Origin: Bacillota bacterium | Lineage (GTDB): Bacteria; Bacillota; DTU025 | Assembly: GCA_012842765.1 (NCBI GenBank) | Contig: DUWJ01000182.1 | Span: 1 to 5,035, forward strand | DNA length: 5,035 bases | Reading direction: 5' to 3' | In this document: positions 1 through 5,035 of the stretch, piece after piece | Numbering within the stretch: position 1 is the stretch's first letter | Layout of the letters: each line of letters starts with the position of its first letter | Program-made: the position numbers and the translations under genes | The notes under the pieces: model-generated | Databases searched by the model: none | Told to the model about the DNA's origin: nothing | What the model saw: the letters and a program-made list of their open reading frames with translations, nothing else

Positions 1-1305
1 CCGATTCTCCCGGGTTCCAACGGTGCACGTGCTGTACACCAGCACCCCTCCGGGCTTTACACACCTAGCAGCCGCATCGAGTATCTCTTCCTGCAGCTCC
101 GAAAGCTCCAAAATGTCGTCTGGGCTCCTGCGCCACCGTGCATCGGGTCGGCGGCCTAGCACACCCAGGCCTGAACATGGCGCATCAACAAGCACGGCAT
201 CAGCCTTGCCCGAGTAGATATCTGGAAGCTCTCGTGCATCGCAGCAGATCGCCTCCACTGATGGCAGACCGAGCCTGGCCACGCTGTCTTCTATCATCTT
301 CACTCGTTCCAAAGCTACATCGCATGCCACAACCTTCGCACCGCATCCCGCCAACTCAGCCATGTGGGCAGCTTTTCCTCCAGGAGCGGCGCACGCGTCT
401 ATTATCAAGGGCCAATGGCCGTCTTCAATCGCTTCTTCGGCCACACCCGACTCATCTTCCTTGCCGGATTCTGCCCATAGCGCACCTGGCTTTTTCCCAT
501 TCGCGGCACATACGAGCTCCGCAACGCCAATAACGTGCCCTACCAACATAGAGCTTTCGTCCTGGACAGAAAAGAGCCCATCGTGGTACCCGGGCAACTC
601 CTCGACCCCATCGATTGGACTTGAGAGTATAAGCGCCTCGGGGCATAAATGGCCCGGTTCAGAGAGCACACCTTCACTTTTGAGCATGCGGGAAAACTCT
701 TCACGCTCGATCTTCAGCCGGTTGACGCGGAGCACTATAGTCGGCGCTTCATTTCCCGCCTCCAGCATTGCCCGAGCCACATCAACGCCATATTCGCCTA
801 TCCATGACTGCACAAGCCACTCGGGATATGACAGGGAGACCGAGAGATAACCTACAGGATCACCTTTGGGGTCGGGAAACTCCGGAGAAAACTCTGCAGA
901 CGTGATCTTCCTCATAACAGCATTCACGAAAGAAGCAAGGCCGCGATGACCTAACCTTGCCGCGGACTCCACGGATTCCGAGACTGCAGCATGAGGCGGA
1001 ACCCTCGACATGAAGAGAAGCTGGTAAACGCCTGTGCGCAACAAAGCCCTAGCCAGAGGATCCATGAGATCTACAGGCCTGGTTGACGCATGTCCGATCC
1101 ACCAATCCAAAGTTTTCTTTCTCCTTATGGATCCATAAGCGATCTCCATGGCAAGCCTGCGGTCACGCGCGTCCATCTCTTTCCCCGAAAGCGCCTGTGA
1201 CCAGGCGGCATTCGCATACATGCCTTCCTGGTCACAGAGGTACGCAACTTCTACAGCAAGATCTCTGGCAGTTTTCGAAGCCGCAAACTTTGGCCGTCTA
1301 GTCAC
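1..1305 (-). CDS. rsmB: 16S rRNA (cytosine-967-C5)-methyltransferase RsmB, C-terminus cut by the window edge
   Basis: RsmB (Sun/Fmu) transfers a methyl group from AdoMet to C5 of cytosine 967 (E. coli numbering) in 16S rRNA, in the cytoplasm. I read 435 codons from a GTG at 1305-1303 to the left edge with no stop. Residues ~10-135 are the NusB-like RNA-binding domain, with VYQLLFMSRVPPHAAVSESV at 93-112 and FVNAVMRK at 126-133. QDESS is at 248-252 and the AdoMet-binding motif DACAAPGGK at 303-311. Motif IV DAPCSGLGVLGRRPDARW (374-391) supplies Cys377, and STC (425-427) supplies the probable nucleophile Cys427. The 50-residue spacing of these cysteines equals that of E. coli Cys325 and Cys375. 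Compared with E. coli about 46 C-terminal residues are missing. The segment between QDESS and motif I is about 34 residues longer than in E. coli. GTG is the first start after an in-frame TGA and has GAGGA 7 bases upstream. It overlaps the peptidase stop by 8 bases, suggesting coupled translation. Confidence 0.96.
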   Translation of the reverse strand, partial: MTRRPKFAASKTARDLAVEVAYLCDQEGMYANAAWSQALSGKEMDARDRRLAMEIAYGSIRRKKTLDWWIGHASTRPVDLMDPLARALLRTGVYQLLFMSRVPPHAAVSESVESAARLGHRGLASFVNAVMRKITSAEFSPEFPDPKGDPVGYLSVSLSYPEWLVQSWIGEYGVDVARAMLEAGNEAPTIVLRVNRLKIEREEFSRMLKSEGVLSEPGHLCPEALILSSPIDGVEELPGYHDGLFSVQDESSMLVGHVIGVAELVCAANGKKPGALWAESGKEDESGVAEEAIEDGHWPLIIDACAAPGGKAAHMAELAGCGAKVVACDVALERVKMIEDSVARLGLPSVEAICCDARELPDIYSGKADAVLVDAPCSGLGVLGRRPDARWRRSPDDILELSELQEEILDAAARCVKPGGVLVYSTCTVGTRENR

Positions 1306-2002
1306 GCTGGCTTCCTCGCAGAATGAGCAATCTCAACAATTGAGTGATAGCCGTCGCCGACGCCGCAACGTAGGTAAGAGCCGCAGCTTGAAGCACCTGC
1401 CTGGCCGCCGGCAATTCATCTTGGGTAATATATCCTCCGTCTGCAAGAAGCGTCAGCGCTCGCTTGCTTGCGTTGAACTCCACAGGGAGCGTTACCAGTT
1501 GAAAGAGTACCGCCCCGGCAAAAAGCCATATCCCGAGGCTCATAAGGAACTGTCCGGTCTTGTCGTATCCCATCAGCATGCCCAGTATGAACAGGGGAAA
1601 GGCCATGTGGGATCCGAAATTGGCCACCGGAAGTATCGCCTGCCTGAAAGCAAGAGGGGCATAGCCTTGCTTATCCTGCATAGCATGGCCGCTTTCGTGA
1701 GCCGCAACAGCCAAAGCAGCTATCGACGATCCGCGGTACACCGCAGGAGAAAGCCTCACCTTTTTGGACCTTGGATCGAAATGGTCTCCAAGAGGCGTAT
1801 TGATGGGCTCAACGCCCACATCGTGTATTCCATTGCTCCTCAAAATGGACTGCGCGACCTGGCTTCCGGTGAAGCCCGTCTTCGACCTTACCCGCATATA
1901 GCGGTTGAAAGTTCCCTGCACCTTGGCCTGAGCGTAAATTGCCAGAAGCAATGCTGGTATAACAATAATATAGGTCGGATCATAGTAAAAGTAAAATGGC
2001 AA
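1298..2002 (-). CDS. Membrane zinc metallopeptidase, YugP / Zn_peptidase_2 type
   Basis: This 234-residue protein resembles the YugP family (Pfam Zn_peptidase_2, COG2738), predicted membrane-bound zinc proteases whose substrates are, to my knowledge, undefined. HESGH at 102-106 (in AVAAHESGHAMQD) is the HExxH site: His102 and His106 would bind zinc and Glu103 would be catalytic. LPVEFNASKRA (172-182) matches the family's downstream LPVEF-AS motif, so Glu175 is a likely third zinc ligand (inference). Hydrophobic stretches at about 9-24, 123-145, 149-172 and 203-228 suggest an integral membrane protein, with the first acting as an uncleaved anchor. The N-terminus (YYDPTY, then AQAKVQGTFNRY) and the C-terminal ALTYVAASATAITQLLRLL are family-typical, so the gene is probably full length. 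The start is TTG at 2002-2000, because a TGA lies in frame just upstream and a strong ribosome binding site precedes it. It follows fmt by 38 bases and overlaps rsmB by 8. A physiological role cannot be read from the sequence. Confidence 0.9.
   Translation of the reverse strand: MPFYFYYDPTYIIVIPALLLAIYAQAKVQGTFNRYMRVRSKTGFTGSQVAQSILRSNGIHDVGVEPINTPLGDHFDPRSKKVRLSPAVYRGSSIAALAVAAHESGHAMQDKQGYAPLAFRQAILPVANFGSHMAFPLFILGMLMGYDKTGQFLMSLGIWLFAGAVLFQLVTLPVEFNASKRALTLLADGGYITQDELPAARQVLQAAALTYVAASATAITQLLRLLILRGSQRD
1313..1317 (-). promoter_or_regulatory. Ribosome binding site of rsmB
   Basis: The mRNA reads GAGGA, 7 bases before the GTG at 1305. It lies inside the last codons of the upstream peptidase gene. 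It decides the start, because the codons between this GTG and the upstream in-frame TGA include no other start, and the next in-frame ATG is residue 29, well into the NusB-like domain. Confidence 0.7.
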
Positions 2003-2006
2003 CCCA

Positions 2007-2018
2007 GATCACCCCTTT
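2007..2018 (-). promoter_or_regulatory. Strong ribosome binding site of the zinc metallopeptidase
   Basis: The mRNA reads AAAGGGGTGATC, which differs from the full complement of the 16S rRNA 3' end (AAAGGAGGTGATC) by one missing A. It ends 4 bases before the TTG at 2002, and the GGGG core ends 9 bases before it. This supports the TTG start. It sits in the 38-base gap after fmt, so the gene has its own initiation site rather than depending on coupling to fmt. Confidence 0.75.
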
Positions 2019-2040
2019 CGCATCCACTCTGATGCCTCAT

Positions 2041-3024
2041 TCAACACATGCCAGAGCCGAACCTGTCGCCATGGGATATCCTGCGGCCCCTGGCGAAATC
2101 CGCTGCTGGCATCTGGCGTTTGCCAGCCGGGTGAACCACATCCAAGGCCATCAGTTCGCAGCCATTCAGTCCGCAAAAGACAATGAGCTCTCCTTCAGGT
2201 CCTATTGTTAGCATGCCCGGATATCCTGAGCAAACCGTTTCACCGGCCTCGCCATCTCCAACCAAAACCGGGGCAATCTCGTGCGCCCGCAGGATGCGCA
2301 CGGACTGCCCGGCAAAAGAGGTGCGAGCCCCGGGAGCGGGCGACAATGCCCTTATGAGGTTGCCTATCTCGCGGGCGCTCTTCCGCCAGTCTATCTCGAA
2401 TTCATCAGACGACAGTTTTCGGGCATACGTAGCGGCGGAATGATCCTGCGGAACCCGGGGCGCTTCCCCACACTCAATTAGACGAAGAAATTTCACAATT
2501 AGTTCCCCGCCCAACTCCGCAAGGGCGCATTCAAGCCAACCTCTGTCGGCATCCGAAGGTATGGGCATATCCTGCCAAATCCCGATGTCCCCAGTGTCCC
2601 AGCCTTCGTCCATATACATGATGGTGACTCCGGTAACCTGATCACCGTTGATCATTGCCCGCTCTATGGGAGCAGCTCCCCTGTATTTGGGTAGAAGCGA
2701 TGGATGGATATTGATGAATCCATGCCGCGGCACCGAAAGAAGCTCTGCGCTGATCTTTTGTCCGAACGCGGCTAACACCGCAACGTCCGGTGCCATCTCC
2801 GCAAAGCCCTCCACGAATTCAGGATCGCTCACCCTCGCCGGCTGCACAACAGGAAGCCCCAACCTCTCTGCCTCCACCTTCACAGGCGGAGACGCCAACT
2901 TGTAGCCTCGGCCCCGAGGCCTGTCAGGCTGGGTCACAACGCATATGATCTCATGTCCTGCATCTGTCAGCGCACGAAGCGCAGGAACAGCAAACTCCGG
3001 AGTTCCCATAAAAACTATTCGCAC
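2041..3024 (-). CDS. fmt: Methionyl-tRNA formyltransferase
   Basis: Fmt transfers a formyl group from 10-formyl-tetrahydrofolate to Met-tRNAfMet, producing the initiator tRNA; it acts in the cytoplasm. The protein has 327 residues, close to the usual 310-320. The N-terminal Rossmann-like formyltransferase domain covers ~1-205: MRIVFMGTPEFAVPAL at the start, then TQPDRPRGRGYKLASPPVK (31-49). That loop matches the E. coli tRNA-contacting insertion, with Arg39 at the position of E. coli Arg42. Catalytic residues are Asn105, His107 and Asp143, in INIHPSLLPKYRGAAPI (104-120) and MDEGWDTGDI (138-147). A linker, ATYARKLSSDEFEIDW (198-213), leads to the C-terminal tRNA-binding domain, which ends near HPAGKRQMPAADFARG (298-313). 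In that last motif His replaces the more usual Gln before PAGK. The start is GTG at 3024-3022, 3 bases after the def stop, with GGGAG 8 bases upstream. Translation is probably coupled to def, its functional partner. Confidence 0.98.
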   Translation of the reverse strand: MRIVFMGTPEFAVPALRALTDAGHEIICVVTQPDRPRGRGYKLASPPVKVEAERLGLPVVQPARVSDPEFVEGFAEMAPDVAVLAAFGQKISAELLSVPRHGFINIHPSLLPKYRGAAPIERAMINGDQVTGVTIMYMDEGWDTGDIGIWQDMPIPSDADRGWLECALAELGGELIVKFLRLIECGEAPRVPQDHSAATYARKLSSDEFEIDWRKSAREIGNLIRALSPAPGARTSFAGQSVRILRAHEIAPVLVGDGEAGETVCSGYPGMLTIGPEGELIVFCGLNGCELMALDVVHPAGKRQMPAADFARGRRISHGDRFGSGMC

Positions 3025-3027
3025 CTG

Positions 3028-3519
3028 TCAGTCTCCCTCACTGCATTGAGATTCCTCGCACTCTTCTTCGACAGGCCTAACATTCTCTGCCTTGTCGATG
3101 TACAACACCCCATCAAGATGATCTATCTCGTGTTGGAGAATGCGGGCCAAAAAGCCCTTTCCACGTACAGACACGAGCTTTCCGTCCCTGTCGTAGGCAA
3201 TGACCTCTACCTCAGCCGATCTTGTGACCGTTCCAATCATTCCCGGCACAGACAAACAGCCCTCATCGTCCACCGCTTCGCCCCGTCGCCACACGATTTC
3301 AGGGTTGAACAACGTGCGGGGACCGTCACCTGCATCAATCACGATCAACCTAACGGGAATCCCAACCTGCGGGGCCGCAAGCCCCACTCCTGGAGCGCTA
3401 TACATCGTCTCGAGCATGTCGCGGGCAAGGTCACGCATCTTGCCATCGATTATCTTGACTGGTTTCGCAGTTTCCCGAAGCACCGGGTCTCCCTCGGTGC
3501 GGATCTCCAAAATCAACAA
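3028..3519 (-). CDS. def: Peptide deformylase
   Basis: Def is a cytoplasmic, ribosome-associated metalloenzyme that removes the formyl group from the N-terminal methionine of new proteins, undoing what Fmt adds. At 163 residues it is a normal-sized enzyme. All three signature motifs are present. Motif I is GVGLAAPQ (44-51). Motif II is EGCLS (86-90), with metal ligand Cys88. Motif III is QHEIDHLDG (129-137), with metal ligands His130 and His134 and catalytic Glu131. The metal is Fe2+ or Zn2+ in the family. The N-terminus LEIRTEGDPVLRETAKPV is typical. After the fold ends near residue 150 comes an acidic tail, EEECEESQCSEGD, with two cysteines. No ATG is available: an in-frame TAG lies five codons before the first TTG (3519), and a second TTG follows directly at 3516. 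I give the first; the second is better spaced from the ribosome binding site. The gene begins 20 bases after priA and ends 3 bases before fmt. Confidence 0.98.
   Translation of the reverse strand: MLILEIRTEGDPVLRETAKPVKIIDGKMRDLARDMLETMYSAPGVGLAAPQVGIPVRLIVIDAGDGPRTLFNPEIVWRRGEAVDDEGCLSVPGMIGTVTRSAEVEVIAYDRDGKLVSVRGKGFLARILQHEIDHLDGVLYIDKAENVRPVEEECEESQCSEGD
3033..3039 (-). promoter_or_regulatory. Ribosome binding site of fmt
   Basis: The mRNA reads GAGGGAG, ending 8 bases before the GTG start of fmt. The site lies within the last codons of def (Glu-Gly-Asp), so a ribosome finishing def is positioned to restart on fmt. This supports the GTG over later starts, and the resulting N-terminus fits the family exactly. 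Confidence 0.7.
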
Positions 3520-3524
3520 TACGG

Positions 3525-3530
3525 CCTCCC
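3525..3530 (-). promoter_or_regulatory. Ribosome binding site of def
   Basis: The mRNA reads GGGAGG in the 20-base gap between priA and def. It is 5 bases before the TTG at 3519 and 8 bases before the TTG at 3516, so spacing slightly favours the second codon. An ATG at 3532-3530 overlaps the site but is out of frame with def. Confidence 0.7.
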
Positions 3531-3539
3531 ATTCCTAGC

Positions 3540-5035
3540 TCACAGAATACTTGATGGATCCATATCTACGCTTATTGTAACCCCTGCCAACCTAGGCTGG
3601 CAACCTGCGGCGGCAACAGCGCGGATGGCATCGGCATCGCTTGAAAAGAGAAGAAGATGCCACCTATATTTCCCTGCTATGCGTTGAATAGGTGCTGGTG
3701 CTGGCCCTATAACCTCAACAGCTCCCCTCGCCACCGGTTCCGTGCCTGTGCACGCCCTCCTTATCTTGCCTGCAGCCTTGGCTGTCGCAGATTCATCTTC
3801 CCCTCTCACTAGTATGCGGGCCATGCGCCGCGCAGGCGGGTAACCCATTTCCCGGCGTGCAGCGATTTCAGCATCGTAAAATGCACGGTAGTCGTGGGCA
3901 GCGGCAGCCATGATGCTATAATGCTCCGGGTTGAATGTCTGGACCACTACCAGCCCGGGTTCTGATCCCCTTCCCGATCTTCCTGCAACCTGGGATATGA
4001 GCTGGAAAGTGCGCTCCGCGGCACGGAAATCGGGAAGGTTTAGGCTGGTGTCTGCAGAGATGACCCCAACAAGGGTCACATTGGGGAAATCGAGCCCTTT
4101 GGCGATCATCTGCGTTCCGATGAGAATATCGGTCCGTCCCGCCCGAAACGCCCCCAAAATCGCCCGGTGCGCCCCCTTCCGCCTAGTCGTATCGACATCC
4201 ATCCGAGCAACCCTCGCGCGGGGAAATTCCTTCCTTACCGCCTCTTCTATGCGCTCAGTCCCAGTCCCAGAATACTTCATGTTCATCCCGCCGCACACAG
4301 GACACACGTCGGGAACAGGCTGCGACCAGTTGCAGTAGTGGCAAACCATTTCCGATGCCCTTGCATGGTAAGTCAGGGAAACATCGCAATTCGGACACGA
4401 AATGGCCTGGCCGCACTCGAGACACATCGCAAAAGTGGAAAACCCGCGCCTGTTCAGAAAGAGCATTACTTGCTGTCCGGAATCGAGCACCTCCTCCACA
4501 CTACTCCGAAGAAGGTTGCTGAATACCGACTTGTTTCCCGACTTCATCTCCCGCCTCATGTCTACGACGCGGATCTCTGGAAGCGGTCGGTGATCTATGC
4601 GCGATGGCAACTCTATCCGTTCACACTCGCCCAATTCGGACAACTCATACGTTTCAAGGGCCGGAGTAGCCGAACCCAAGACGACAGTGGCGCCGACCTG
4701 CTTTGCCCTGAAAATCGCTACGTCCCTGGCGTTATAGCGCGGGGAGTCGTCTTGCTTATATGAAGAATCGTGTTCCTCGTCGACAATAATCATGCCCAGC
4801 GACGGCACTGGTGCGAACACCGCTGATCTGGCGCCAACTACCACATCTGCATCTCCTGCACGAGCCCGCTCCCATTCATCAAGCCGTTCCCCAGCGCCCA
4901 ACGCACTGTGGAGCAGAGCGACCCTGTCGCCGAACCGCCCCATCACAACGTCGACCATCTGCGGGGTGAGCGATATGTCAGGGACTAGCAGGATGCCTTG
5001 CTTTCCCCTGTCTATCACGTGCTGGATCGCGCGAA
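3540..5035 (-). CDS. priA: Primosomal replication restart helicase PriA, N-terminus cut by the window edge
   Basis: PriA is a 3'-to-5' superfamily 2 DNA helicase that recognises stalled or recombined forks and starts primosome assembly for DnaB reloading. I read 497 residues from the first complete codon (5033) to a TGA at 3542-3540. Full-length PriA is about 730-830 residues, so the DNA-binding N-terminus and the Walker A segment are missing. The sequence opens with RAIQHVIDRGKQGILLVPDI, which normally follows Walker A closely. Counting from that codon: helicase motif II DEEH is at 85-88, an aromatic-rich loop at 89-104, and motif III SATPALETY at 121-129. Eight cysteines at 204, 207, 213, 216, 231, 234, 244 and 247 form the two zinc-binding sites inserted in the helicase core. 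TQMIAKGLDFPNV is at 307-319 and motif VI QVAGRSGRG at 348-356. The C-terminal domain has GPAPAPIQRIAGKYRWHLLL and ends in DMDPSSIL. No catalytic or zinc residue is missing. The GTG at 5018 is an internal valine codon, not a start. Confidence 0.98.
   Translation of the reverse strand, partial: RAIQHVIDRGKQGILLVPDISLTPQMVDVVMGRFGDRVALLHSALGAGERLDEWERARAGDADVVVGARSAVFAPVPSLGMIIVDEEHDSSYKQDDSPRYNARDVAIFRAKQVGATVVLGSATPALETYELSELGECERIELPSRIDHRPLPEIRVVDMRREMKSGNKSVFSNLLRSSVEEVLDSGQQVMLFLNRRGFSTFAMCLECGQAISCPNCDVSLTYHARASEMVCHYCNWSQPVPDVCPVCGGMNMKYSGTGTERIEEAVRKEFPRARVARMDVDTTRRKGAHRAILGAFRAGRTDILIGTQMIAKGLDFPNVTLVGVISADTSLNLPDFRAAERTFQLISQVAGRSGRGSEPGLVVVQTFNPEHYSIMAAAAHDYRAFYDAEIAARREMGYPPARRMARILVRGEDESATAKAAGKIRRACTGTEPVARGAVEVIGPAPAPIQRIAGKYRWHLLLFSSDADAIRAVAAAGCQPRLAGVTISVDMDPSSIL

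Noticed and set aside
362..850. Plus-strand open frame (162 codons), along with one at 138-533, in a region with no complete minus-strand frame
   Set aside because: The minus strand is continuously open here as rsmB with full methyltransferase motifs; it lacks a stop only because the gene leaves the window. The plus-strand frames are its shadows.
1148..2032. Long plus-strand open frame (294 codons) opposite the peptidase and the start of rsmB
   Set aside because: It is antisense to genes with clear family motifs, its translation shows no recognisable domain, and it spans a gene boundary on the other strand. It is a shadow of the coding frames.
2003..2040. ATG at 2040-2038, just after the fmt stop, as an alternative start for the peptidase
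   Set aside because: It is out of frame with the peptidase, which has an in-frame TGA just upstream of its TTG. The protein read from the TTG already has a complete family-like N-terminus, so no frameshift needs to be proposed.
2953..3687. Plus-strand open frame (244 codons) opposite def and the ends of fmt and priA
   Set aside because: It is antisense to def, which has all its catalytic motifs. The translation is unlike any family I know and there is no convincing start context.
3915..3920. TATAAT on the plus strand, resembling a -10 promoter element
   Set aside because: No TTGACA-like element lies at the right distance upstream, it is inside priA on the opposite strand, and no plus-strand gene follows.
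5016..5018. GTG at 5018 as the start of priA
   Set aside because: The frame stays open to the right edge and the extra residues (RAIQH) fit the conserved PriA segment after Walker A. This GTG encodes an internal valine.

Overview
The window is a compact run of bacterial housekeeping genes, all on the minus strand. In transcription order (right to left) they are: the 3' two-thirds of priA (primosomal helicase), def (peptide deformylase), fmt (methionyl-tRNA formyltransferase), a membrane zinc metallopeptidase of the YugP / Zn_peptidase_2 type, and most of rsmB (16S rRNA C967 methyltransferase). priA runs off the right edge, so its N-terminus is missing. rsmB runs off the left edge, so its C-terminus is missing.

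The order priA-def-fmt-(peptidase)-rsmB is the arrangement I know from Firmicutes, where rsmB is typically followed by rlmN and the prpC/prkC phosphatase-kinase pair. A YugP-like peptidase between fmt and rsmB recalls clostridial or deep-branching Firmicutes rather than Bacillus, which is from memory and unchecked. By eye the GC content is in the mid-50s percent. All four visible start codons are TTG or GTG. A moderately GC-rich Gram-positive Firmicute is the best reading; I cannot name a genus.

Region by region: rsmB occupies 1-1305, the peptidase 1298-2002 (8-base overlap with rsmB), fmt 2041-3024, def 3028-3519, and priA 3540-5035. The gaps are 38, 3 and 20 bases, each with a Shine-Dalgarno-like sequence. 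I see no terminator, no convincing internal promoter, and no RNA gene, mobile element, CRISPR array or repeat. No stretch over 40 bases is without a gene. The genes look like one co-transcribed, partly translationally coupled unit whose promoter lies beyond the right edge.

Fmt formylates initiator Met-tRNA and Def removes that formyl group from new proteins, so they form the two halves of one cycle. RsmB modifies the 16S rRNA near the ribosomal P site. PriA restarts stalled replication forks. The peptidase is the only member without an obvious role in information processing.

I find no undescribed system here. The points worth a second look are small: the uniform non-ATG starts, an acidic insertion of about 34 residues in RsmB before its AdoMet-binding motif, tandem TTG start candidates for def, and the membrane peptidase in the operon.
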